A DNA stretch of 53,035 nucleotides from JAJPKE01 sp052143275 (GCA_052143275.1 JBKQTH010000051.1:1-53035), one strand, 5' to 3'; counted from the stretch's first letter, positions 7,628 to 17,986 are shown. The notes: a model not told the origin generated them from the letters alone. Made by a program: numbers and translations.

Positions 7628-9616
7628 ATGGCAAAGCAGCAGACCAAGAAGCCAATGACGTTAACCCAGAAAATTCTGGCGCAGCATGCCGTAAGCCTGC
7701 CCCGTCCCTGGGTTGAGACCGGTGATGTCCTCCGAATTAAAGTCGACTGGACGATAGCCAGTGAGCTGGCCTGGAACGGCATGGATCGTACCTATACGTT
7801 GCTTGGCCGGCCAGCCATAAATAATCCTGACCGGTTTTATTTGGCCCTTGATCATACGGTTGATCCGGTGACCTTAGCTCGGGACGCGCGTACTCGCAAG
7901 CTCGCCGACCTTTCGCGCTCTTTTGCTCGGGAGAGTGGACTCAAGCACTTCTATGATGCCAATGTCACCATCATGCATACTAAATTCTATCGCGAGCTGG
8001 TGCAGCCAGGCGAGGTTGTACTTGGAGCGGATTCACACACCAGCTCCCATGGCGGAATGGGAGCTTTCGCTGTTGGTCTAGGCGGTGCGGATGTTACCGC
8101 GGCAATGGTTCTTGGTGAAACCTGGCTTGAAGTTCCGGAGGCAATCTCCGTCGAATACAACGGCACACCTACCTTCGGCATTGGTGGCAAGGATATCATA
8201 CTCCGTACGCTTGGCGCACTTGGCCGAAACACAGTGGCAATGGAGCGTAGTGTCGAGTTCCGAGGCGACGCGGCGAAGTCGTTTACCACTGACATGCGAT
8301 TTACCATCTGCAACATGACGGCCGAATTTGGGGGGCTAAATGGCATATTTGAGGCCAACGAGCCAGTAGCCGAGTGGTTAGCGCGACGCCGGCATGGCTA
8401 TAACACTGAGGCTCTCTATTTCCGCGCCGACGAAGAGGCACCCTTTATTGCCACATATCCCATACGTCTTGACAAACTTGTGCCTCAGGTAGCCAAGCCC
8501 TTTGCTCCTGATAACGTCTACGCAGTTACCGAGCTGACAGGCCAGCATCTCGATGGTACCTTCATCGGCGCCTGCACTACCACTGAAGAAGAGTTGGCGT
8601 TAGCGGCCCTGGTACTCGAGGCGGCATTGAAATCGGGGGCCAGTCCTACGCCGGTGGAAAGTGGCAGACGACTAGTGGTACCGGGAGATCTCTGGATTGC
8701 CAATCATTTCAAAGAGCAAGGGCTATGGGCCATCTACGAGCAGGCTGGTTTTACGGTAGATCCGCCGAACTGTTCCATGTGTCTGGGTATTGCCAGCCGC
8801 AAGGCGGGCAAGGGTGAGGTCTGGCTTAGCTCGCAGAACCGCAATTTCGAGAATCGTATGGGCGAGGGGTCGCTGGCCTGGCTTGCCAGCGCTGCGACGG
8901 TAGCTGCCAGTGCGTTGGACATGCAGGTGCGAGACCCACGATCTCTCCTCGAGCAGGTGGATCGTGACCGCTTGGCTGACATTCTCCAGCGCAAGGTCAC
9001 CCATCGAGTGCCGGAGATTAGCATCAGTGAGCCGGATATGCACGTCGTACGCCGTAGGAGTAGCCAGGGCAAAACCGCGGGCACAGCTGGCGGAACAATA
9101 CATGGACAGGTACAGCGTTTTGGTGACTCGGTGGATACCGATGCCATCATTCCAGGTGAATTCTGCCATCTCACCGAGCTGCCGGCGCTTGGAGAAAAGT
9201 GCTTCTATTACGTGCGGCCGGAGTTTCGCGAACGAGCGCACGCCGGCGCAACCATAGTGGTTGCCGGTGACGGGTGGGGCTGTGGCAGCTCGCGTGAGAT
9301 GGCCGTCTGGGCGCTACAGGGAGCAGGTATTCAGGCGGTGATTGCCCGCAGCTATGCCTTTATACATAAGCGTAATCTCGTCAACGAGGCACTGCCCTAT
9401 CTTGTGGTGACGGATGATGCTTTCTACCAGGTGGCTGGGGAGGGTGCAGAGCTGGAAATCGATTTGGCGACTGGTGTGGTACGTGATGTCGCCGGTGGAC
9501 GCCAGTTCCAGGCACAGGTGCCAACGCCGATGATACAAGCACTGACAGCGGAAGGCGGGTTAGTAGCTGCAGTCCAACATCATGGCCGGGAGGTATTCTC
9601 CGCGCTGAGCCGGTAG
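7628..9616 (+). CDS. Fused LeuC/LeuD-type hydro-lyase of the aconitase superfamily
   Basis: Protein of 662 aa that joins large and small subunit regions on one chain. The large part (about 1-430) carries the 4Fe-4S ligands Cys316 and the CxxC pair Cys382/Cys385 (NCSMCLG). The swivel domain (about 490-662) has GDSVDTDAIIPG and GWGCGSSRE as in LeuD. The family isomerises 3-isopropylmalate, homoaconitate, citrate or related acids. The segment around Cys316 reads FIGACTTTEEE where relatives have FIGSCTNGR or SCTNSS, so conserved substrate-loop residues are replaced and the substrate is uncertain. No leu genes are near. Confidence 0.85.
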   Translation: MAKQQTKKPMTLTQKILAQHAVSLPRPWVETGDVLRIKVDWTIASELAWNGMDRTYTLLGRPAINNPDRFYLALDHTVDPVTLARDARTRKLADLSRSFARESGLKHFYDANVTIMHTKFYRELVQPGEVVLGADSHTSSHGGMGAFAVGLGGADVTAAMVLGETWLEVPEAISVEYNGTPTFGIGGKDIILRTLGALGRNTVAMERSVEFRGDAAKSFTTDMRFTICNMTAEFGGLNGIFEANEPVAEWLARRRHGYNTEALYFRADEEAPFIATYPIRLDKLVPQVAKPFAPDNVYAVTELTGQHLDGTFIGACTTTEEELALAALVLEAALKSGASPTPVESGRRLVVPGDLWIANHFKEQGLWAIYEQAGFTVDPPNCSMCLGIASRKAGKGEVWLSSQNRNFENRMGEGSLAWLASAATVAASALDMQVRDPRSLLEQVDRDRLADILQRKVTHRVPEISISEPDMHVVRRRSSQGKTAGTAGGTIHGQVQRFGDSVDTDAIIPGEFCHLTELPALGEKCFYYVRPEFRERAHAGATIVVAGDGWGCGSSREMAVWALQGAGIQAVIARSYAFIHKRNLVNEALPYLVVTDDAFYQVAGEGAELEIDLATGVVRDVAGGRQFQAQVPTPMIQALTAEGGLVAAVQHHGREVFSALSR

Positions 9617-9849
9617 TGCCCAGTGCGACCATTTAACCAGTTAAGCATCTGTTAACCATATGCGTGGCGCACCGGCAGCCCAAATTGGCCTCTGGCAGTT
9701 CGCTACTCCAGGTGTTACGCTCAGACGTGCAGCTCTTTTCGCGCTTTGGGGACTGCTCTTTACTTGCCCAATTTGCTGAGTGATCTCCCGGCCGGCCAGG
9801 CTCCCGCAGGGTCCGGCCATAGTCGCTGCCGGAGAGGAATGGTACCACT

Positions 9850-12800
9850 GTGTCCGAATTCACCCACCTACATGTGCATTCCGAGTACAGTCTGCTGGAT
9901 GGGCAATCGAAGTTGAAGAAGCTGATCGCTGCGACACAGGCGGGAGGCATGGATGCCTTGGCTTTGACAGATCACGGTGCCATGTATGGTTGCCTAGAGT
10001 TCTATAAAGCCTGCAAGGATGCCGGCATCAAGCCGATTCTGGGGGTGGAAGCGTATCTGGCACCCTCTTTAGACGAGAGCGCCGGCCGGTATGAGTATAA
10101 CCACCTGCTGCTGCTGGCCAAGGACCGGGCAGGATACCAGAATTTGCTCAAGCTTACCACCATTGCTCACACGCGTGGCTTCCACTATCGCCCGCGGATT
10201 GACAAGAAGGTACTGGAGGAGCACTCGCAGGGTTTGATTGTTACCTCTGGTTGCCTCTCTGGGGAGATTCCTGAGCTACTGCTCAAAGAGGATTTTGCTG
10301 GGGCACGTAAGGCAGCACGCTGGTATCAGGAAGTATTTGGCAGAGACAACTTTTATATAGAGATTCAGAACCATGAAGCCCCCGAGTCGCCGCAGATCAA
10401 GTTGAATGCGTTGCTGTATGATCTGCACCGCGAGACTGGGGTTCCTCTACTTGCCACCAATGATCTGCATTATGTCGCCGCTAGCGATGCCGACGCCCAG
10501 GATGTGCTGCTCTGCGTGCAGACGGGCAAGACACTAGATGAGCCCAAGCGTATGAAGTTTGATAGCCAAGAATACTATCTGAAGACTCCGGAGGAAATGG
10601 CCCGCCTTTTCCCCGAACTGCCCGAGGCCCTGGCCAACACTGTGCGTGTCGCCGAGGCCTGCAATGTTGAGATCGAGTTTGGTGCTAACCTGCTGCCGCA
10701 CTATACCATTCCGCCTGAGTTTCATACGCAGGATGAGTATCTCTACCATCTTTGCCTGCTGGGTATCCAAGAGCGCTTTGGCGGCATTAGTGAGGTGCTC
10801 CAGCAAAAGCTTGACTATGAATTCGGCATTCTCAGTTCTAAGGGCCTGGTCTCATACTTCTTGATAGTCTGGGATTACACCAACTACGCACGAAGTCACG
10901 GAATGCGCTGCGTCGCCCGTGGCTCAGCGGCCGGTAGTCTAATCTCGTACGTTCTTGGAATCTCCAATGTCGACCCTATTCTTTACAATCTACCCTTCGA
11001 ACGTTTTCTCAATCCCGACCGTAAGGGATTGCCCGACATCGACATGGATTTTCCCGACGACCGGCGTGAAGAGGTTATCCGCTATGTGGCCGACAAGTAT
11101 GGCTGGGATAAAGTCGGCCAGATTGTTACGTTCAATACCATGGCTGCCAAAGCTTCGGTCCGCGACGTCGGCCGGGTCATGAAAATGCAGCCCGAGGCGG
11201 ATCAGGTCGCGCGCCTCGTTCCCAATGGCCCCAAGGTGACCATCGCGGGCTCGCTCGAAACTGTAAAGGAGCTTAAGCAGCTATATAGCGCCAGCCCAGC
11301 TATCCAGAGCCTGGTAGATATGGCCAAGGGGTTGGAGGGTACGGTCCGGAGCACTGGCATCCATGCGGCAGGTGTCGTGATTTCACGGACCCCGCTCGAA
11401 GAGGTCATCCCGTTACAGCTTCGTGATGCCCGGGATCCGACTAATACGTGGCTTGTCTCCCAGTATGAGCAGGAGCATATTGAAGCACTTGGGCTTATCA
11501 AGTTCGATTTCCTGGGCCTCTCCAACCTGACAATCTTGATGAACTGTCAAAAGTTCGTCAAGCAAACTCGTGGGATAGATCTTGATTTGGAGCGACTTCC
11601 GGTCGACGACGTTAAGACATACGAGCTGTTAGGCCAGGGCGAAACCACTGGCATCTTTCAGCTTGAATCCGAAAAGATGCGCACCTATATCAGAGAGCTG
11701 AAGCCTACCTGCATCGAAGACGTAATGGCCATGGTGGCGCTTTATCGTCCTGGCCCAATGGAATCAATACCTCAGTTTATCAAAGCCAAACATGGTGAGA
11801 TCAAGATCAAGTATCTGCACCCCATGTTAGAGCCGCTCTTGCGAGAATCGTATGGCGTTATCGTATACCAGGACCAGGTGTTGCTCATTGCCGTGCAGCT
11901 TGCTGGTTTTACCTGGGGCGAAGTCGACAAGTTCCGTAAGGCGATGTCCAAGAAGATTCGCGAGGAGATGGTCAAGTATCGCGAGAAGTTTGTAGCCGGC
12001 TGCGCTGAGCGCGGCATCGACGAGAAGGTCGCCAAGGCCATCTTCACCTTTATCGAGCCTTTTGGAGGCTATGGATTTAATAAATCACACGCCTGCGCCT
12101 ACGCCTGGGTCGCCTACCAGACCGCGTATCTCAAAGCGAACTATACCGCCGAATTCATGGCGGCGACGTTGACCACTGAGGCCAGTGACGCCAAGAAGGT
12201 CATTGCCGCGGTGGAAGAGTGCCACCGTATGGGCGTGCCGGTGTTGCCTCCAGACATCAACGCGAGTGACTCCGGCTTCTCAGTGGAGCAGGTAGTGGGT
12301 GCGGATGGTCAGCCACGCTGGGGAGTGCGCTTTGGTCTAGTTGCGATAAAGAATGTTGGCGCCCGTCCAATCGACGAGATACTCGAGTCACGTCGCCAGG
12401 ACGGCCCTTTTAAATCTCTGGTCGATCTCTTTGCGCGTACTGATGGCAGGAATCTAACTCGAGGGGCCGCTGAGTATCTCATTAAAGCTGGTGCGCTTGC
12501 TACATTCGGCAAACGCAGCCAGCTGCTCGATAGCCTGGATCGCGCTCTGACTCTTGGCCAGCAACAACGGAAGATGCGTGAAATTGGCCAGAACAGTCTC
12601 TTTGGCAATATGGCCGATAAGGGCTACGATGACTTTATGCTCTCCGACGTGCCGGAATATCCCCAGCAGCAACTACTTGCCTGGGAGAAGGAACTGCTCA
12701 ATCTCTACCTCTCGGCACATCCGCTGGCCCATGTTGCCGATATTCTGAAACGCCGGGTGAGCGTCTATACCTCTGATCTAAACGAAGAATGGGCGGGTCA

Positions 12801-13353
12801 GAAGGTGGTTGTCGGCGGACGCGTGACCGCAGTGCGCCGCATCATCACCAAGCCAGGTGATCCAATGGCGGTCCTGCAATTAGAAGATATGCGCGGGTCA
12901 ATTGAAGTGATCGTGTTCCCCAGGGCATACAAGATGATTAGCGAGCACTTGCACGAGGATGCCATTCTCCTGGTTACTGGAACAGTGAAGCTACGGGACG
13001 AGGGACCTCAGATCGTTTGTGAGTCGGTAGAGGAGTTCGTCCCAACCGACGAAGAGCTCAACCATCGCGAGTATCTCTTACGCATTCGTATTGCCCGCGA
13101 ACACGAGAAGGAGGTGCTCGAGATTGCCCGTGTCGACCAGTTAATGACCACTCTCTTGAAGTATCCAGGCGAGGACCGCTTTGAGCTGATTGTGCACAAC
13201 AGCAAGTGGGAGGCAAAACTGGCGCCGGGAAAGGCACTCCCAGGTGTTAAATTCTGTCCCGAGTTGATGCAGCGACTGGAAGAGATACTGGGTCCGAATA
13301 CCGTCGACCCTATGATATTGCCGGCACCGAATACCACAAAAGCTCCTTTCTAA
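9850..13353 (+). CDS. dnaE: DNA polymerase III subunit alpha
   Basis: Protein of 1167 aa, the replicative polymerase catalytic subunit. Order: an N-terminal PHP domain starting THLHVHSEYSLLDG, the polymerase palm with the acidic triplet Asp396, Asp398 and Asp400 (PDIDMDF), finger and thumb regions, a tandem HhH region with GYGFNKSHACAYA near residue 740, and a C-terminal OB fold around residues 985-1065. Length and order fit DnaE rather than PolC, which would carry an inserted exonuclease. The GTG start at 9850 has AGAGGAA upstream. The gene is probably monocistronic, with a 233-nt gap before it in which I see no gene. Confidence 0.97.
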   Translation: MSEFTHLHVHSEYSLLDGQSKLKKLIAATQAGGMDALALTDHGAMYGCLEFYKACKDAGIKPILGVEAYLAPSLDESAGRYEYNHLLLLAKDRAGYQNLLKLTTIAHTRGFHYRPRIDKKVLEEHSQGLIVTSGCLSGEIPELLLKEDFAGARKAARWYQEVFGRDNFYIEIQNHEAPESPQIKLNALLYDLHRETGVPLLATNDLHYVAASDADAQDVLLCVQTGKTLDEPKRMKFDSQEYYLKTPEEMARLFPELPEALANTVRVAEACNVEIEFGANLLPHYTIPPEFHTQDEYLYHLCLLGIQERFGGISEVLQQKLDYEFGILSSKGLVSYFLIVWDYTNYARSHGMRCVARGSAAGSLISYVLGISNVDPILYNLPFERFLNPDRKGLPDIDMDFPDDRREEVIRYVADKYGWDKVGQIVTFNTMAAKASVRDVGRVMKMQPEADQVARLVPNGPKVTIAGSLETVKELKQLYSASPAIQSLVDMAKGLEGTVRSTGIHAAGVVISRTPLEEVIPLQLRDARDPTNTWLVSQYEQEHIEALGLIKFDFLGLSNLTILMNCQKFVKQTRGIDLDLERLPVDDVKTYELLGQGETTGIFQLESEKMRTYIRELKPTCIEDVMAMVALYRPGPMESIPQFIKAKHGEIKIKYLHPMLEPLLRESYGVIVYQDQVLLIAVQLAGFTWGEVDKFRKAMSKKIREEMVKYREKFVAGCAERGIDEKVAKAIFTFIEPFGGYGFNKSHACAYAWVAYQTAYLKANYTAEFMAATLTTEASDAKKVIAAVEECHRMGVPVLPPDINASDSGFSVEQVVGADGQPRWGVRFGLVAIKNVGARPIDEILESRRQDGPFKSLVDLFARTDGRNLTRGAAEYLIKAGALATFGKRSQLLDSLDRALTLGQQQRKMREIGQNSLFGNMADKGYDDFMLSDVPEYPQQQLLAWEKELLNLYLSAHPLAHVADILKRRVSVYTSDLNEEWAGQKVVVGGRVTAVRRIITKPGDPMAVLQLEDMRGSIEVIVFPRAYKMISEHLHEDAILLVTGTVKLRDEGPQIVCESVEEFVPTDEELNHREYLLRIRIAREHEKEVLEIARVDQLMTTLLKYPGEDRFELIVHNSKWEAKLAPGKALPGVKFCPELMQRLEEILGPNTVDPMILPAPNTTKAPF

Positions 13354-13563
13354 GTTTCGCAGCCAGCATGCAGCCTGTACAACCCATCAGCAGTCGAGAC
13401 CGTAGTATCTGGTACACTTCTTAGTTAGAAATATGGTGATGCGCAGTGGCAACTCTTCTGCTATACTCACGTTCGGTCTTAAGTCAGGAGTCTCGTATGT
13501 TTTCTTGCCGAAATGGTATTCGTAATGTCTCTGCCGCAAGAAGACTGAAGTGAGAGGCAACTA

Positions 13564-15423
13564 TTGGAGAATCAGTATTGCCCGCACTGTGGAAGTTCGG
13601 TAGAGCCTGGGAGTGAGCGGTGTCGCACCTGCGGCGCATCGTTGCGGAGGTCGAATCAGCCAGCCAATCCTCCACAACCAAGCAATCTAGCGCCGGATGC
13701 GTCACCTGCCGCCAGCGACGTCGCCGCACCACAACCTGGCCCCACTGGTTATCCGGCTCGTCCACCCTATCCCGCTTATCCGCCCTATCCGGGTTATCCA
13801 CCCTATCCAGGTTACCCAGCATATACTAACCAGCCGACTTATCCTTCATACCCATCCTCGCCCGCATATCCTTATAGCTATCCTCCTAACTATGCTCAGC
13901 CATCTGGGTACGCGTATCCAAGTGCAGAGGGGCAGGATCGACCGCAGACTGATGCCGGAAATGCTGGTACACCGCCTGCCGCCAGCAGGCCTGCTGGCAT
14001 CGTCCCGCCGGCGGCTCCCGGGTATCCTGCATATCCGCAGGGAGCAGTAAATCCAGCTGCCGGCTACCCGTATCCCGGTTACCAGCCCTATGGGCTGTAT
14101 GGGCTGTATGGGGCCCCGATGACGTATCCTCCATATGGTTACCCATATCCCTATGCCAATCCCTGGCTAGGTTACTATCCGGTCATAGTCAGGCCCCCAC
14201 GGCGGGCGCCTGGAGAAACCTATGCATTAGTCATCTCCTGGACGGTAACAGTCGCGGGCGGGCTTTCTATCATCTGTGGCCTGCTCATCTCAATCTTGAC
14301 CTTTATTTCTATCCTGCAGGGAAGTAACAGTTTAACCAGCGTTGACACGTTCGTCAGCTTCCTGTTTGCACCAGTCGTAGGTGGTGGATTCGCTATCTAC
14401 TACGGCATACGGGGCATTCAGCGCAGGCCGTCTCCTCGCTTCGCTTTGCCAAGTCCGATCTTATTCCTTGGTCTGACGGCACTGGTCTATGCGGCGGCGA
14501 TTGTGCTCTGGCATTTCTCCAAGACACCAGGTCCGGCTTTTCTCGCGTTTCCATTGGAGGTACTCAGCGCCGCAATGCCTGCGCTCACCGTTCTTTCGTT
14601 CGCGACCTGGCGCCTGAGAAATCCTACCTCCCGGCGGCACGTCTGGATGTCATTCATATATGGCTCGACTTTGGCCATTTTGATTGCACTGATCCTAAAT
14701 ACGCTGGGCGAAGTAGTAGTTGGTCTCTTTGAGTATGCCCTTGAGCCTCGTAGTACGTCATCTGGTAATCCCATCTCTCCCACCACTCCAGACAATATCC
14801 AGATTATTGGCGCGTTGCTGTTGCTCTCAGTGCTGGCGCCTCTGGTTGAGGAGGGAGTAAAGCCACTTGGCGTAGTGTTGTGCATCCGTCGGCTTCGTAC
14901 ACCAGCTGGGGCATTCCTCATGGGTCTGGCCGCTGGTTGTGGCTTTGCTATCTTTGAATCGGTTTCGATTTATATTGGCCAGGGACAGGCCGACTGGGTA
15001 GTCGTGGCCATTGAACGCATTGGCTCCAGCCTGCTGCATGGTGTCGGTGCCGGTATGGCCGGGCTTGGATGGTACTACCTTATCAACGGCAAAGGTGTCC
15101 GGCTACGCTGGTGGCGTGGATTCGGATGTCTGGTCTATGCGCTCTTCCAGCACGGTCTCTTCAACGGATTGGCTCTGTTTACCGCTTTGCCCGGTCCGGT
15201 CAGCAGCTGGCTACAGCATCCAGTCTATATTGGACAGCTCCCCCTTGATCGCGGTAGTTTCGTATTCTTTATCTACTATGCTGCTATCCTTTCGGTACTG
15301 GTCATGGTCACCGGACGACTGGTGCGCGGCCCAACTCCTTCGTCAACTGCTGTTGCCTTGGGTGGCGGCGCAGGCAGCATGATGCCCAGTGCTACGGCAT
15401 CGCCTGTAGGGAGCAATGCTTGA
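13564..15423 (+). CDS. PrsW-like intramembrane metalloprotease with zinc ribbon and Pro/Tyr-rich linker
   Basis: Protein of 619 aa with three parts. Residues 6-23 hold a CxxC...CxxC zinc ribbon (Cys6, 9, 20, 23). Residues 30-215 are low complexity, dominated by Y-P-x-Y-P-P repeats. From residue about 220 there are many membrane segments with the PrsW motif set: Glu429/Glu430 and Lys433 (EEGVKP), Glu465 (FAIFES), His492, and His530 (QHGLFNG). PrsW proteases cut regulatory membrane proteins such as anti-sigma factors. The TTG start at 13564 follows GAGAGG. It overlaps the next gene by 1 nt. The family call is good; the target is unknown. Confidence 0.85.
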   Translation: MENQYCPHCGSSVEPGSERCRTCGASLRRSNQPANPPQPSNLAPDASPAASDVAAPQPGPTGYPARPPYPAYPPYPGYPPYPGYPAYTNQPTYPSYPSSPAYPYSYPPNYAQPSGYAYPSAEGQDRPQTDAGNAGTPPAASRPAGIVPPAAPGYPAYPQGAVNPAAGYPYPGYQPYGLYGLYGAPMTYPPYGYPYPYANPWLGYYPVIVRPPRRAPGETYALVISWTVTVAGGLSIICGLLISILTFISILQGSNSLTSVDTFVSFLFAPVVGGGFAIYYGIRGIQRRPSPRFALPSPILFLGLTALVYAAAIVLWHFSKTPGPAFLAFPLEVLSAAMPALTVLSFATWRLRNPTSRRHVWMSFIYGSTLAILIALILNTLGEVVVGLFEYALEPRSTSSGNPISPTTPDNIQIIGALLLLSVLAPLVEEGVKPLGVVLCIRRLRTPAGAFLMGLAAGCGFAIFESVSIYIGQGQADWVVVAIERIGSSLLHGVGAGMAGLGWYYLINGKGVRLRWWRGFGCLVYALFQHGLFNGLALFTALPGPVSSWLQHPVYIGQLPLDRGSFVFFIYYAAILSVLVMVTGRLVRGPTPSSTAVALGGGAGSMMPSATASPVGSNA

Positions 15424-16256
15424 TGATGTATCCTCCTCCAAACATGCCCTCGAGCCCATATCTTCCGGCTCCAGTAACTTCTGAGGAGGGTCCGCTGCCG
15501 GAAGCTATGCATGGTATATGGCCGGGACGCTATACCAAAGTCACCGGCATTGTTCTCATAGTCATGGTCCTGGTTGCGATTCTGGCGGCGGTCGTGGGCC
15601 CGCTGCTCACGTCCCGTGCGTCTTCCGGCAGCGCACCTGGAAATTGGAGCAAGACCTATGATAGTAATCTCCGAGATGCCTCGGATTGGAAGGGAGACAG
15701 TGGTTGTTACCGAGGGCCCAATGGGCTTGACGTTACCGCCAGTTCCAATAGCTCGGATTTATGTGTCTTCACTCCCAGTACCACTGCTGATCTGGTCAGC
15801 CAGGGATTCCAGTTGAATCTGGCTCTTGCGCCAGAAAGCCGGTTGCAGCTGCCACTGAGCCCGCTGATTCAGGTCACTGATTCCGGCGGTGACGGATTCT
15901 CGGTTCAATTTGACGACACTGGAGATTTCGCCATCTGCCCGGATACAAGCTCAGATTGTTCGGCTTGCCTACCTGGAACTATCGGCGGGTGTAGCGATGC
16001 ACTGGACAGTGATTCGACGGATGCCTGGCACACTGACAGCTACGTTGCCAATACTCTTGGAATCCGCTACCAGATAGCCGCGAATGGCGGCGGAACCTTG
16101 ACGGTCATTGTTAATGGCCAGGAGATTGCCAGCGGCCCACTGTCTACCAACCTTACCAGTGGATTTGCCATTGCCATCGGGTCGAGTGACACTGGGTCGG
16201 GTGATGGCGGCGAAGCGCTCTATACTGTGGCTACCCTATACACAGCAAGCAGCTGA
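15423..16256 (+). CDS. Single-pass membrane protein with extracytoplasmic beta-rich domain
   Basis: Protein of 277 aa. A short Pro-rich cytoplasmic tail is followed by one membrane helix (about residues 40-64) and a Ser/Thr/Gly/Asp-rich beta-strand domain, which looks like a concanavalin-type jelly roll because of its alternating pattern, its terminal strand-forming repeats and its general layout. Several cysteines cluster around residues 175-190. The ATG at 15423 overlaps the stop of the PrsW-like gene (TGATG), so translation is coupled; it may be a substrate or partner of that protease. A second protein of the same layout is at 41854-42645. I assign no function. Confidence 0.75.
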   Translation: MMYPPPNMPSSPYLPAPVTSEEGPLPEAMHGIWPGRYTKVTGIVLIVMVLVAILAAVVGPLLTSRASSGSAPGNWSKTYDSNLRDASDWKGDSGCYRGPNGLDVTASSNSSDLCVFTPSTTADLVSQGFQLNLALAPESRLQLPLSPLIQVTDSGGDGFSVQFDDTGDFAICPDTSSDCSACLPGTIGGCSDALDSDSTDAWHTDSYVANTLGIRYQIAANGGGTLTVIVNGQEIASGPLSTNLTSGFAIAIGSSDTGSGDGGEALYTVATLYTASS

Positions 16257-16309
16257 CATGCAGCCATTGCCGGCCTTGGCAACAGGTTGGTGGAGACAGA
16301 CTTGAATTC

Positions 16310-17986
16310 ATGAATAGCGTTACCATCCCGTTTTTCTTTCTGGCTATCTTTACCTGCCTTGCAGTATTGTCGACGACGTTTTGGATTGGTGGAATGATCT
16401 GGGAAACCTGGGTACTCCCACCAGATCCTTCGACTATGGATCCTGATCTGGATGCCGCCGAAAGTGCTGCTGTCCGCCGGTTTCGCCACTTGGCGCCTTA
16501 TGCGCTTGGACTAATACTTGTTGCCGATGTTGGCCTGGCCCTGGCAGAGCCTGCGCTGATGGTAGGTGGGTGGATAGTAGCACCTTCCCCGCCGACATGG
16601 ATGAGTACGATCATTCTCGACAGTCGCTTGGCCCCCCTATGGTATATACGGCAAATCATCGTGGTCTCGGCTTTGGTAGTAACCCTCATCACCACTGCAA
16701 ATGCGACATCGGCAGCTACAACTTCAGGTGGCGAGACCAGTACCGCCATCCGAACTCCGCTGGATACTCAGGCGCCCATATCGAATTGGGGACGCATGTT
16801 GACGCGTCAATTTCTAGACTTGTACCAGCTGCCCCGCAAGCTGGCCACTGGATTCCTCCGCCGAGATAAGTACTCACGTATGTTATGCTTGCTTGGCTTC
16901 CTGCTGTTGCTCACATTCGTGTTACCAATGGATGCCGGCGCCTTCTCGTGGCAATCCAGCTATACCGTTGTCGCCGATTGGTTGTTCTCCGTCTCGGTGG
17001 CGGTATCGTTGGGTGGACTGTTGTATGTGGGCTACGTGTTCCTACCAGTCACAAGCACCATGAGGCCGCGCTCGCGCGCTCGTATATTGGCGCAGGGTCT
17101 GCCAGAGTTCACCAGAATTGTGGCCGCAGGGGGAATATTGATGATAGTGGCTGGTCTGTTAAGCGCTACTATCCAACCCATTCCCTGGACTGAACTCCTC
17201 ACTACCACCTATGGGCGCACCCTGGCAGTGACGAGCGAGTTATGGGTGATTCTCCTGGCTGTCAGTGCTTATCGGGCCCTCATACTCGGTCCACGTCTGG
17301 TAGACACGCTGAACGCTCAGGAGCTGCCGCTGATACACCAGTCTACTGGAGAGCAGATGCATAACCATACCTTGGTTGGAGCGGCGACACAGTTACATTC
17401 TGGGAATGCTACGGGGAACGCCACAGATAACGCTAATGGTGATAAGCCAACCGAGATCCCGGCGGGCGGGCAGCCGGAGCAGCCAGAGCTGGCGCCGCCG
17501 GCACGCGACCTGGAGGAACGGCTGCGAGACTGGTTGAGGCGTGAGGCGCTGCTTGGTGGCGCGCTATTGCTCGCCTTGGTACTACTTGGTATCTTCGCTA
17601 TCTCGCTGCTGCCTAACCTCACTGTCGCGACTTCCGGAGGCCGATCGAATGGCCCCTATGTCGGAACGGAGACCGCGAGAAACTATTCAGTGACCATGAA
17701 TGTCTCGCCGGACATCTTTGGCAACAATACCTTTACCGTTACACTTAAAAGTGCAACCGGGCAACCGGTTTCTGGCGCCAATGTTCTGGTCGAGACCAGT
17801 AGCCTGGATATGGATATGGGGACACAGACAGTCCACCTGAAAGAAATCGGCAAGGAGGCGCCTGGATCCTATAGCGGCCAATCCGAACTCACTATGGCGG
17901 GACATTGGCAGGCGAGTGTTACGCTTCAGCTTCCCGGTAGTCGCTCGCCGCTGACCGTCGATTTCCAGTTTTCCGCAAGTTACTGA
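16310..17986 (+). CDS. CopD-family copper membrane protein with C-terminal YtkA/FixH-like domain
   Basis: Protein of 558 aa. Membrane helices run through residues 5-30, 65-90, 110-130, 190-210, 225-250, 265-285 and 300-320, as in CopD-type proteins. A charged linker (350-410) and one more helix (about 415-435) lead to an outside domain (450-558) with the YtkA/FixH pattern, including a Met/Asp motif (DMDMG) and a PGSYSGQSELTMAGHW end. Such proteins handle copper at the envelope, for import or delivery to cuproenzymes. The start has a weak ribosome site. It follows the beta-rich protein by 53 nt and lies in the same co-oriented block. Confidence 0.8.
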   Translation: MNSVTIPFFFLAIFTCLAVLSTTFWIGGMIWETWVLPPDPSTMDPDLDAAESAAVRRFRHLAPYALGLILVADVGLALAEPALMVGGWIVAPSPPTWMSTIILDSRLAPLWYIRQIIVVSALVVTLITTANATSAATTSGGETSTAIRTPLDTQAPISNWGRMLTRQFLDLYQLPRKLATGFLRRDKYSRMLCLLGFLLLLTFVLPMDAGAFSWQSSYTVVADWLFSVSVAVSLGGLLYVGYVFLPVTSTMRPRSRARILAQGLPEFTRIVAAGGILMIVAGLLSATIQPIPWTELLTTTYGRTLAVTSELWVILLAVSAYRALILGPRLVDTLNAQELPLIHQSTGEQMHNHTLVGAATQLHSGNATGNATDNANGDKPTEIPAGGQPEQPELAPPARDLEERLRDWLRREALLGGALLLALVLLGIFAISLLPNLTVATSGGRSNGPYVGTETARNYSVTMNVSPDIFGNNTFTVTLKSATGQPVSGANVLVETSSLDMDMGTQTVHLKEIGKEAPGSYSGQSELTMAGHWQASVTLQLPGSRSPLTVDFQFSASY

